From: Citrus sinensis
Lineage: Eukaryota > Streptophyta > Magnoliopsida > Sapindales > Rutaceae
Assembly: GCF_022201045.2 (NCBI RefSeq)
Contig: NC_068564.1
Span: 29,851,001-29,915,000 of the forward strand
Direction: 5' to 3'
Length of the DNA: 64,000 bases
This document shows positions 22,885 through 34,700 of the stretch, piece after piece. A model generated the notes under the pieces. The model made no database searches, was not told the origin of the DNA, and saw only the letters and a list, made by a program, of their open reading frames with translations. Every line of letters starts with the position of its first letter. Position 1 is the first letter of the stretch. A program made the position numbers and the translations under genes.

Positions 22885-24763
22885 ATATTTCTCCCGTTAT
22901 CAATTGAGAATTTTTGAAATTTAGAGCAAATTTTAGTACGTTAAAGATATAAAATTTACGCCAAAAAATTCTTTGGTTGAGTTTTTGATATTTGAATTTA
23001 TTTATTTGTCATTCTTCAATGAAGTTCTAAATTTCGTGCTCATGTAATTTTACAAATACTACTAGGTTATATATGTATTTGTCACTGTTCTCCATACACA
23101 TTTAATATGAGCATTTGAGACTAGACATTGGTCTCTTACTATATATAATTTAATACTATATAGTATTAGTTACATAAGACTGTTTAGCATCGTCACATTC
23201 GTATTTTAAGATATGGTGATGACTACTTATCGAAGTATAACTCTATGTATATGTGTCAATAGATGATGTAGATCATTCTCGTGATTGGCTTTTGGATGAG
23301 AATAATAGTATAATGAAATGTTAATTTTTGATAAGAGAGAGAGAGTAGACTACCGTCATATTTATTAGTCGACGAATAAACTTTGATTAAAAGACTGCCT
23401 TGCAAGCTCTGACTTCCAATAAATTAATTTTGCAAACCGTTACATTATGGTTTCAGATTATTTAGAATGTAAATGCTGACCTATGATCTTCAATTTAATT
23501 GAGAAACCGTCCAAAATTAAATACCTGACTTAGGGTAATCAAGAATTTATTTTTACATTAAAGGACCATTAGTGGTTATAATTAAAAGAAAAATCACCCT
23601 CCAGGGTGGTGTGCAAAAGGAGAGCAGCAGAGCTTTACGGGTGGCCATATTGGCAGCTTGGCACCGCGTAACCGCGTTTCAGGTAGTGCTAATGCTTGCA
23701 TTGACAAAACTTCGTGTCCTCCACTTATAAAAAGTTGTGCCTAACCAACAACAAAATTAAACAAAATTTAGCTTAAGTATATAAACAATTGTTTAAAGCG
23801 TGTGCGTAGGCATATCTCGACGACTTATTCAAAATTAAAGAAGAATCTCCCTAACAACCTAATCATTAGTATTCTAAACTATTACACTTGTCATTCATAC
23901 ATAGATCAAGAATAATATTATAAAATCAATTTCGTAATTAGTCTAATCTCTCTTTTGAAGTTTGCTGATTAGGGTTTAATTTGGTTTCTTCCACAGTTTG
24001 TTGACTTCTTGCTGTCCGTCCGCACTCTTTTCAGCTACCCTTGCGTTTAAATTTTCTGGAAAAAATTCGCCATTTTCATATTTTCTCTATCACTAATCCC
24101 TTTAGTTGTTTTATAATAGAATTTGGTGTTTTTTTTATTCTACTTCACTGATAAGGTAGTTTTTAAACCGAGGCCCCATTTGCACCCACAACTGCGAAAA
24201 TATTTTGGTAAAGATTTGCTGTTTCTGTTGTACACAACAAAATAATTTATAACTTATCTCAAGTCACTGGGGTTGATGTCACGTTACAATCAAAACCAAG
24301 CACTGACACTTGCATGGAGATTTTGTATATCTTCATACTAACAGGTAAAGTTGAGAGCTTTTTAACTTCTCATTTTAGTTTTAGGTAAATGGTCGTCTGT
24401 ATTCTATTAAAAAGCAGAGTTAAACTAAGACAAAATATACTATCATATGCCACTGTAAATAAAGCCATAATGTGACTGTGTGTTTTCTTTAGTGTGAATG
24501 AGACTTAATCATTACCAAAATACCAAATCTTGGAATCTTTTAAGTTGATATGATTTACATAAGCTTGCAGGTTGTAGAAAGGAAAATTATATGGGGCAAA
24601 TTTCCTTTACAAATTGTACTTCAAAAGTCTTCACTTGAAAAAAGGGCTTGTCTCATTATGGAAGACAAATGTAAAACTTGGGGGAGCCCAATATTTGATG
24701 TACTTTTTTTTAATATAATTTTTTTTGTAAATTTTTGTTTCTGATAAAGACTCATCAACTCCC

Positions 24764-25139
24764 GTATCAACATCACCTTTTTTTTATTGATTAAATATCA
24801 GATTATTGTATTACACAGAGATATATACAACTGCTATGACAGTAAGTCATTACACTGATATTTACAATCAAATATATACATGAGACTTATATTATTACAT
24901 TTTTTATTCTATGAAGTACATGCCCAGCCAAATACCTCTGACGGAGAAGGGATGTCTCTACTCCACCTGTATTTCGCAAGGGAGAAAAACGTTATTAGAA
25001 ATCTCCACACAATTATGTTTAATTAAGGGAGGTTGAGTCCGTGAGGATTCGAACCATTGCCCTCATAGTCATGCTTAACTTTGAAGGCAATAGCTCACCA
25101 CTTGGCTACAAGCCCAAGTGGCTGTATCAACATCACCTT
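24764..25139 (-). mobile_element. tRNA-derived SINE (minus orientation), 16-bp target duplication
   Basis: The body 24780..25123 (344 bp) is flanked by a perfect 16-bp repeat, GTATCAACATCACCTT, at 24764..24779 and 25124..25139. The left end is a T-run, the tail of an element lying on the minus strand. The right end, read on the minus strand, has a pol III box A-like GTAGCCAAGTGGTGAG and a box B GGTTCGAATCC, as in tRNA-derived SINEs. Confidence 0.88.
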
Positions 25140-25558
25140 AAAGCAACATCGTTAGAATAATTATTGAAGAACAACAGTTTCTAAAAAAAAATTAAAGGAA
25201 AATCATAAAAAATGAACACACAATTATATTAATTTAATTAATGTGAAAAAAGAAAGAACAATGAATACATAAATAAATAAGAACAATAGATCAATGATTT
25301 GATCTCCCTCGGTCTCTCACCAGGCCTAGCGATTAGCCGGTGTAAAAATACATGGGTTAATTCCTCACCGTTCATCCACTCTCTACTATGTATCTTTTAT
25401 CATCTATAAGTACACCGCTAATCATATCATTATTATTACAATTACATCATTTACAGCGATTTTCTTTTTTCTTACCATGCAGGTGACCTCACAGAATCAC
25501 CCCACCCCACGCCACCAATTTAATATTACCATGCACCCTTGAGCTTGAGAGCGAGCAG
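25140..25558. other. Spacer and 3' flank of the SAUR76-like gene
   Basis: Short AT-rich spacer; the part near 25558 would be the 3' untranslated region of the minus-strand SAUR. Nothing else seen. Confidence 0.4.
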
Positions 25559-25939
25559 TTAACAAGCGTAGAACTCAACGAGTTCATCTAAAGACTCCGG
25601 CTGGGGATCTGCATTTTCGAGCATCCAAAGCAAGTGCTCGAACAAGACGACCTCGCAGGACACGTGGACGGCGTCTGACGAGTCGCTGGAGCGTTCGGCG
25701 AGCTCTTTGAAGAGTGGGTGGTCGATGATGTCTGAGCTGACGAGGTATCGTCTCCGGGACTTTCCCACGTAAACGGGGTGAAGATCACCCGAGTAGTTGG
25801 CGGAGGAATCGTCCGCGGCGGCCACTGCGGAGCTCATGCCGGGCCTGCAGCTTCCTCCGCCGATGCCGTTTTGTTTGTTGAATGAGTTGAGCTTCTTCAG
25901 AACTGACTTGAGCTTCATCAGCTTGCCACCTTTCGCCAT
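25559..25939 (-). CDS. SAUR-like protein, SAUR76 type
   Basis: Single-exon gene for 126 residues starting MAKGGKLMKLKSVLKK. The lysine-rich N-terminus is typical of the SAUR76-78 branch. A diverged SAUR core follows: PVYVGKSRRRYLVSSDIIDHPLFKEL, then VHVSCEVVLFEHLLWMLENA, with an acidic tail. SAUR76-type proteins have been linked to growth and to ethylene/auxin signalling in Arabidopsis. The open frame continues 96 codons upstream, but that part is low-complexity leader sequence, and the ATG at 25937..25939 matches the family start. From memory Arabidopsis SAUR76 (At5g20820) also sits beside SUS1, agreeing with the rest of this block. Confidence 0.88.
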   Translation of the reverse strand: MAKGGKLMKLKSVLKKLNSFNKQNGIGGGSCRPGMSSAVAAADDSSANYSGDLHPVYVGKSRRRYLVSSDIIDHPLFKELAERSSDSSDAVHVSCEVVLFEHLLWMLENADPQPESLDELVEFYAC

Positions 25940-26343
25940 TTTGAAAAAAGAATAAAATGTTTGTGATGCGTTCGTGAAAATGCCTCTGAGGGGGAGGGGG
26001 GGGGGGGAAGAGAGAGAGAGAGAAATAGATGTGAGTGTTTGTTTGGGGGCTGAGAAAGGAGAGCGAAGGTTCGAATATAAAGAAGGGGAGGGAGAGGGGT
26101 GAAATGGGAAATTTGCAAAGGTTGCTGTTACAAAATGGGGGGCCCAGTGTTTTGTGAAACGTGATAACGGCGGCATGAACCGAGGCAAGGCAATGCACCA
26201 GATGCTCTTTTCTAGCGTTTCGTGCAACTCATTGTTGAAGGTAAAGCTGAATTTCTTTTAACCGGAATCACACTTTTTCTCACGACAGTTTTTCGAATCG
26301 CATCACTTTTTAAACTCATTTCGTCTCCAAAATGATTATTTTC

Positions 26344-26374
<31 letters not shown>

Positions 26375-29300
26375 TACCGTAGGAGGTAAATTCTCGACTT
26401 TCTTTTTTTAATTAATGAACTTCATCATTACGAATTTTACTCTTAAGTAGAAAAGTAACCGAGAACCAAAAAAAAAAAAAAATAGAAACAGAGAAATTGT
26501 TGAACCTGTAAATCAATCAAAAGAAAGCTTATAATTAACTGTAAATTCACGATATTTTAGTAATAAAATTTTCTTAATAAATAATTTATTTTTTTTAAAA
26601 AAGACAACTGAGCAGTAGTAATATGAAACCAGAAATTGATAAGGGGTTTTTTGCCAACATTTTGTCCTCATTCACGTACCAACTGGAAAGTTGTTGGTCA
26701 TCGATTCCTCTCTCTCTCTCTCTCTCTTTGTGAACTAACCGATTTTATTTTTATGCTACTCTTCTTTATTATCCTTTTTTATTTGTTCAGATTTGTTACT
26801 GATAGCGATACACATGTGGAAAAGTGCTGGTTATTGAAAAAGTGTCTATTTTTTTTATTTATTATGCAATTACGTATACCATTTTTTTTTCTAGTTTATT
26901 GCTTCCAATTATTATTAAATTTTTTTTCTTGTAGAAATTTTGAGAAGGTAAAATAATTAAGTATAAGGGGATAAGAGAGACATGGGGCGCTCCCTCTTCT
27001 AGAATTTGGACCAAACGGTGGTAACTACCCTAAATTTTTAATTCAAATCATAAATACGAAAATCTATATATTCTCTATATACATTAATATTATAATGTTG
27101 AACTAATTTTAATTTTTTTATTCCTAAGATTCTTCAAGGAGAAGCATTTAAGTATATTTCAAGGTTTTTATATTGAAAATTGCAAGTCAGAACTTTGTTT
27201 TATCGCCGCAAAGCCGTTTAAAAAATTTGTATATCCCGGAGAAAAAAGGAAAACAAAAAATTGTAGACACAACTCAACAAACTTTCTATTTTGTTTGTAT
27301 TTGTTGTGTCTAACTTCTTAGAAACTATTGGCAACCTTGCATTCGTGTGTTTTACATATCATTTTTTTTTCTCCCCCCCCCCCCCCCCGCCCAAAAAAAA
27401 TTATCTTATTTTTAAAAAATAAGGAATAATATATATATTTTTTATTTCCAAAACAATATGTTTTGTATAACATGCTTAGAGACAACATAAAAAACATGTT
27501 ACATTTAAAGTCGCATCAATAATTCTGATCCTCGAGAACTACTAGAAATATATGTACATTTAATTTGGCATTCCATTTAATACAATAGAACACTTCGATA
27601 AAGACACATGGCGGCGAGTGAGCATATGCATGTGAGCAACACATGGACTCGGCTTGTCTTAAATATGTGAACCACGTCAACATATCAAATTAACTTCAAT
27701 CACACCCATACCTTCCCATGTGAATTTAATTTATTATATGTTTAGTAATTAGTACAATTTCATTCTCAAAAAAATGAAATATGTTTTAGTCCATTGTTGA
27801 CGAGCTAAAATGTTTGAGAAGATTATCTTTTGTGTGTTTAAGGGACGTCGGAGGAACTTCCTCTCGAGGCATCTGTAAAGTGGGGAAAGTGCCTTAGGGA
27901 TTTACAAGAAAAAAAAAAAAAAAGACACTGTTAGAAGTTGAATTCGGGGTGGTCGGCGACGGTACTCCGATAGTCAAGTTAGGCTGGAGAAAGTAGTGAG
28001 GATTTTTTAGTAACTAGGTAACAACTGAAATTAAGAAGATGAGAATGAGGAAGGAGATCCTTTTTACTTATAAACTTGACCTGACCGAGGTGTCCCTGAG
28101 GACGTCTTTGAGTCTATGTGGACACGTGAGAGACTTATTGGTCCTGCCCCTCTTCAATTAGGGTAAATGATACATGTATGTTCTATTCAAATATTGGAGC
28201 CCCTGTAATATTTTCCATATAGCTATACACGCATATATACTCTTTTGATTGTTGGTCTCTTTGAGTTTGTTAGGGACTGAAGTTACTTGAAAAGTGGCAT
28301 TCCCTTGATGAATTTTAGGCACCTCATTGAATTTTGATGCTCTTTGATTTTTTAGGGGCTAGGCATGTCTACTGGTCTTCCAGGAACACGATCAATTTAG
28401 GCGCTGTACCTTTCACCACCAGGAGATTAGTTAAAGTTTATTTGGAGAGTAGTTAAAGTTTATTTGGAGAGGATGATGATTAGTTGGAACAAACCTATTG
28501 GTCTATAGGTTAATCGAGTTGGTGAAATGTAGTGGAGGCCTTGTCATATCAAGCCTAGGAAAAACTAAGCTGGCTTAGGAGAAACTCCAGAACCCAGTAT
28601 GGCTCAGGTTGAATTCATGGTCTCCGCTGTCAATCATCACCTACTTGTTCCTCTTCGGATATTTTCTACTGCCCTAGGGGGGCTTTAAGATGTTAAGGAA
28701 CAAATGAGATGGACTTCCCCTATGATGAGGATTCCTGACCTTTCTCCTTAGACATGCGACATTCTGTTTTAGGCCTCGAAAATTAACCATTAACAACGCA
28801 ACAGTCGATTTTCATGAAAACATTATGCAGCAATGTAATATTATTATTTCTAATTTAGTGTAAATGTAGTTACCGATGTTAGTTGGCTGTTAAATTACTT
28901 TCATAATAATCGCTTACATGAGTTTATGATTTCTCCATTATTTATATATGCCCTCTCAAACTAAATTCTTGTTCCACCACTAATCTTGACATTTTTTATT
29001 CGTGATCTCATTAGATTTTAATTTAATGTTTAAAAAAAAAACACTACTATATATATTTTTATGTACGGCTAGAATTTTTTTTTCTTTATCATTTTATTTC
29101 TGTTAACTGCTTATAACAAACTTATTTACTTAACGAAAGTTTTTCTCTAAGAAAGCTTTCAAATTCTGAGAGGAGAAGCTAGAGTTCTTACATTGGGAGG
29201 CCAAAAGATGAAATTAATTTGAAGGGCCAAATACAAAGAAATCCTTTTACAAGGTTACAGACACAATTTTCTTTTATAGATAAGGCCTTATCTATAACAT

Positions 29301-31714
29301 AAGAGTTATTCACATTTCATACATTAAAAGATTTATTCGTTATTGATGCGGAAATGTGAATCACATATTTCCGATAATGCACTTTTAAATAAAATTATAA
29401 CAATATGAATGTAAATTTGTAACAGTAAACGACTAGAATGTTGTTTAATTAGTTTTGTGTGATTTATGAATAACCAGTTGATCCAAAAAAAAAAAGAACC
29501 AATAATGAAATTTTCTTTTGAGGATTGACAGCATACTTCCGAGAGTGTTGAATGTATCCCTTCCAAAGGAACGCCGCGCTACGACACATATTAGACAATT
29601 GTTTTCGAGTGCCATTCATCCAGATGATTGGAACAAAAAGAATAATTAAAGATCATAGATTGATTGGAAGCTGACAATAATAAAAAATATAGAGATTAGA
29701 TGCCGATCGAACGTGATCAAGGATAAAGTACTTTCTAATTATACCCATAATGTCAATTCTCTGCTCGTGTCGGCGTTACGCTCCCCATCACCATTATCAT
29801 TATCTTTTAGCACACCCGTAATTCAAACGTTATGGATCTAAGGATACAATATATAAGGGGTCTCGTACGTAGTGCGTCCACTTTTCCAAAAAATAAAATG
29901 AAAACAAAACTTTGGGAATCTTTATTAGAGAGAATGTGTCAATTAAGGGAGTGTAATAAATAGAGATTCGTAATGACTTTATTAAGACAAAATCTAAAAG
30001 AAATTCAAAAAAATAAAGGGGCCCCGAAATAAAAACACGCACGCAGGTTTTGTCAAAATCAAATGAACAGGAGATTGTTGTTGTGGATTGGATTCATGCC
30101 ATTTGATTTTAAATTGGGAGCAGAATCCTATCGTTAGCAGGAGGATATGCATAGTTCGATAGACACGATCCGCTTGAAATTTTGTATTCATGAAAGGAAA
30201 TTTAAAAAGAAGAGACAAGCGATTAGGTTATGGGGCCAAAATGAGGATTCAGGGAGAGGCGCATGTGCTCAAGCGAATGAAGTCCAAATCATGGTATGAA
30301 TATCGAGGTATCCATGCATGTGCTTGTAGTGCACAAAGCAAAACATGCAATGTTTAGCCTCGTCATCCGCCGCTCTAATGATCCTTTTTCTCTTTCAATT
30401 TAATTGACTAAATTCTAAATTGTGAATTATTCGGTCATTTACAATTATTTTTTCAATTGGATTGTGATAATCTACTCTCGGATTTTGTTCCGGATACGGC
30501 ATAATTAAAATCTATAAACTACCCTGTAAAAGCTGGACGCGGATCTATAATCACCTGGTATTTTGCATGGTGCCTATACGAAAGACTGCATGCCACGTAT
30601 ATAATAACAAAATTTCACTGTGCATTATTTTGATAGCTGATCTGAGGCAATCGTTTTGTGGTATCCAAAGGCAGAAAAGATTAATTAATTGAACAACTTT
30701 GGTTTCGAGATTAATTAACATCCCCTTTGAAAATGATAATCAAGCAATAGTTAACATGAAATGTCAACAAAGTAAACAAATTTGCCCCTGAAGTCACCCC
30801 TCCCAAGATGTTCTCCGTGTCTCCCGATCAATGAAAAGATCGTAAGTCAAAATAGGCTCTGTTTCTTCTCCTGTTCTTCATAAAGCAATCCGAGACACAG
30901 ACGCGGGTCTATCAGGTATGAATCTTCTCGAGTCTTCAAATTTTATTACCAAAAAAAAAAAAAAAAGATAAATAAATAAAATATTATTAATATTAATTAC
31001 TAAATCTAACAATGCAATGACCGTTAACGTATGCATGTATTTTAATTTTGAGTAGTGTTACACATTTCAAATGTATTTATCTCAAATGATGTGGTATTCA
31101 TTAATTGATTAGTGAAGATAATGCATTTAATTCACTTGGATCTTAAACTATCAACCAATCAATGAATGACATATTATTTAAAAAAAATTAAAATTAAAAT
31201 TTAAAATGTCTATCATTACTTTTTAATCTTACATCCACGTAAGGAAACCAGCCTCAAATATAAATTTTTACTGAACACAATATATGTTATATATATAGAT
31301 AACAAAGTAGCTTTACTTAAGGCCGCGAGTAACTTCATTCAAAAGTTTCATTTCTTATTATGGGCCGATTGATTGGAGGCCCAATTGTATAAAATACAGG
31401 CGAGGGGGGGCATCAACCCGACCCACCAGTCACCAGAATTTAACGGCTGAATTTGCAAGTTGGATGGGTCCCATTGGGGTTGCGGTGGGATCCATCCGCA
31501 ACGAACCGAAGCCAAATGCTTCTCAATTCGCGGGTAAAAACGCTCAGCAGTCATCCCTCTTGGCCATCGCCATCCATCAATTCTTCTCTCCTCTTGTCTT
31601 CTTCTTTCCATTTCATTTTCAAATTTCGCTCTTTCCAGAAAAAGCTCAACTTTCTTTCATTGTTGTCTGTAATCTCCATGCCAAATCATTTCTTTAAACC
31701 CAATCCCCTTCGCC
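25940..31714. other. Gene-poor intergenic region
   Basis: No gene recognised. It contains the SAUR promoter, an ATT microsatellite (26345..26372), CT repeats near 26708..26728, a C-run near 27373..27389, and a GC-richer stretch from about 27840 to 28800 that looks like old retroelement or solo-LTR sequence. A 23-bp unit (AGTTAAAGTTTATTTGGAGAG) is tandemly doubled near 28432..28474. The final 300 bp hold the promoter and leader of the gene at 31715. Confidence 0.5.
27929..28795. repeat. Possible degraded solo LTR
   Basis: The stretch begins TGTTAG and ends TTAACA, as LTRs do, and is richer in GC than its surroundings with no open frame. The five bases on either side (GACAC and ACGCA) do not match, so there is no target duplication to support the limits. 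Treat as an unproven repeat. Confidence 0.25.
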
Positions 31715-34700
31715 ATGAACCACCTCTCCGCTAACCCCGCCCCTAGGCTCCGCCTTGCACCCCCTCACGCCACCACCCCCACCTTAACCTTCTTCACCAA
31801 AACCTCAGTCTGCTTCCGCCGATTCCGCCAGTACCGAAAACGACACCGTCTCAAATTCTCCATCCGCAGCGACTTCAATTTCAATTTCCCTTACGACAAC
31901 CTCTTCCACTCCTTGCTCTCCCAGCTTCCCTCCCCCAACTCCGTCGATGCCCTTGGCCCCGCTTTGGGTCTCTTCTCCGGCCTCGCCCTCTACGCCTCCC
32001 GCTTCTCCCCCATTAAGCCCGACCGCCACCAAATCTCTTGCATCGGCAACTGGGTATTATTCACCTCTCCCACCGCCTTTAACCGCTTTGTGCTTCTTCG
32101 TTGCCCATCTATATCTTTTGAGGGCAGCGACTTGTTGGAGGACGTGAATGAGAAGCTTGTCAAGGAAGACACGCATTTTGTGAGATTGAATAGCGGCAGG
32201 ATTCAGGCGAGGACTGGTGCCGTGAGAGACGGTGGAGAGACTGAGAGTGAGATGGAGGGGAAATTGGAGTACCAAAGAGTGTGTGTCAATACGGAGGATG
32301 GTGGTGTCATTTCCTTGGATTGGCCTTCCAATTTGGACTTGCACGAGGAGCACGGATTGGATACCACTCTGTTGTTGGTTCCGGGAACTGCAGAGGGGAG
32401 TATCGAGAAGAGGATAAGGTTGTTTGTTTGTGAAGCTCTCAGGCGCGGTTTCTTTCCTGTGGTTATGAATCCTAGAGGTTGCGGTGGCTCTCCCCTTACC
32501 ACTTCTCGGTATGCAATTAAGCAATTCAAGTTTTTGATGATGCAATATTGTGACCTTGGATGTTTTGATACAATTAGGTGGTTGTGTCGATAAGAGTAGT
32601 CATCTTCTTTTTTCTGAGTTTGTTTTATTTATTGGTTTATTTTCCATATAAACTGGATAGCAATATGATGAAAAGAGACTAACACTTGTGGATTAACTAG
32701 CAACTTTTGATTGAATAAGACATTGGTTATTGTGTTGCTTGGTGTAGATGTGAGAATTTGACAAGAGAATAAGTGGTCATGCTTGAATTGATTATAGGAA
32801 CAGGAGCAGAATGCTCTTTGCCAATAGCCAAGGTTTTTGTTGTTATTTTGCATAATAGTGTTTTGGATTGATTGGGTGGGACTGCTAGTGTGTGAATTGG
32901 AGTGAGGGAGTTTTTGGGTAAGACTAGCAGGGCTGGGAAGTAGAAAGTTGACAATTCTTGGGCTGCAGTAGACTCAACTCATTTGTTTCTTATTTGTTTG
33001 TTTTACCCTCCAATTGTGTGTTTGTCTGAGTGTGAGGGAGAGAGGGGACAACTTTTGGTGTCTTGCACTTGCATGTTGTTGTTGTTTTTTTTTTTTTTTG
33101 GAATTGCCACTTGTATCATATGTTGTTAGAAAATGAGAAAGGGGAAAAAATTTTTATTTGCTTTTATGTATGTGAAATAAGAAGAGAAAAATTAAAAGCA
33201 TTTCATTCTCAATCTCTAGATGACTAGTAATTTTCTCCAGGCTCTTATTAAAAGATTATTGCAAAAACCGTCTGATGGTAGGGCTTCTTAATTACTTCAT
33301 TATGTAGGTTATTTACAGCTGCTGACAGCGATGATATCTGCACTGCTATACAGTTCATCAGTAAGGCAAGGCCATGGACAACACTGATGAGCGTTGGCTG
33401 GGGATATGGTGCAAACATGTTAACAAAATACTTGGCAGAAGTTGGAGAGAGGACACCTCTGACAGCTGTCACTTGCATAGACAATCCTTTTGACTTAGAG
33501 GAGGCTACAAGGTCCTCTCCTCATCATATTTCCCTGGATGAGAAGCTTGCTAATGGATTAATAGATATTCTGCGATCTAACAAGGTTGACAATAGCTTCA
33601 GAGTACTTTTTAGATGCAAATGTTTCATATCTTCATTGTTGGAACTGAAAATTTTATGTGCTTTTCTAACTTCTGTTGTCCACCCATGATTCATAGAATT
33701 CATATCTTGATGGTTGCAACTTATGGTGAATTGGTTCTCCAGGAATTGTTTAAAGGCAGAGCAAAAGGATTTGATGTAGAAAAGGCTTTATCAGCAAAAT
33801 CTGTTCGTGATTTTGAAAAAGCAATATCTATGGTATCATATGGCTTTGAGGCCATAGAAGACTTCTATTCAAAATCCAGCACTCGGAGTGTAGTTGGAAA
33901 CATAAAGATTCCTGTTCTCTTTATACAGGTGCATATTTTGTGTTTTGATGTTAATCTTGCTTCTGATTTTGCACAGAACCTGTCTTTTCTTTCAGTCACC
34001 CCCTCCTCTTTCTTTTCTATTTTATTTTTACAAAAAGAATCTAGACAATGTTCTGGTAATGCTTTGTAATTGTTCAATGGAACATATATATCCTGGATTT
34101 TTCTCGAGGAGTTGCAAAAAACCCTATATATAAAGGATACTCATATATGAAGTAAGTACTTTACCTTGCCAGTCTCAGGTGGCTGGACCTTCTAAAAACA
34201 AGGAACTTAGTCAAGCAAGTAATAGGTTGTTCAAGATTGCCTTGTTTGTCTGTAGGCGATAACATCTATGGGCCATCTCATTTTACTGCTATTAGGTTTA
34301 TCATTAAAGTAGTCCCCTCATGATGAAAAGCTAAATAATTAAAATCCTGTAATATTTCTCAGAATGATGCTGGTGCAGTGCCGCCATTCTCTATACCACG
34401 CAGTTTAATAGCAGAAAATCCATTTACAAGCCTGCTCTTGTGTTCTTGTTTGCCGTCTAGCGTTATTGGTGGTGGTAGAGCTGCTGAATCTTGGTGCCAG
34501 AATCTAGTCATTGAGGTAATTACTTCTTTTCTTTGGCTGCAGAAGTTGATTTTTGGATTAATCTGTCTCATTTGTAATTCAAAAGTAAATGGTGATTAAG
34601 AAAGTGACATCCGAAATTGTCTGTCATTTCCTCTTAAACATTAGATCTTTTTGAATAGTTTTTCCTCACATCCATTAACAAGTATAACTGTATAAGAACA

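Larger units (their letters stand above)
17785..24763. other. Gene-poor intergenic region with small repeats
   Basis: No credible gene. The frame at 21525..21827 starts plausibly but has no recognisable domain. The stretch holds simple repeats (CA-rich near 20455..20565, GA near 20905..20928), the tandem and direct repeats listed separately, a foldback element at 22767..22884, and a small perfect hairpin near 22470..22495 (9-bp arms AAAAGCCGC/GCGGCTTTT). Confidence 0.5.

Noticed and set aside
25040-25125. Possible tRNA gene (box B-like GGTTCGAATCC on the minus strand)
   Set aside because: No cloverleaf with paired acceptor stem; A-tail and 16-bp target duplication show it is a SINE.
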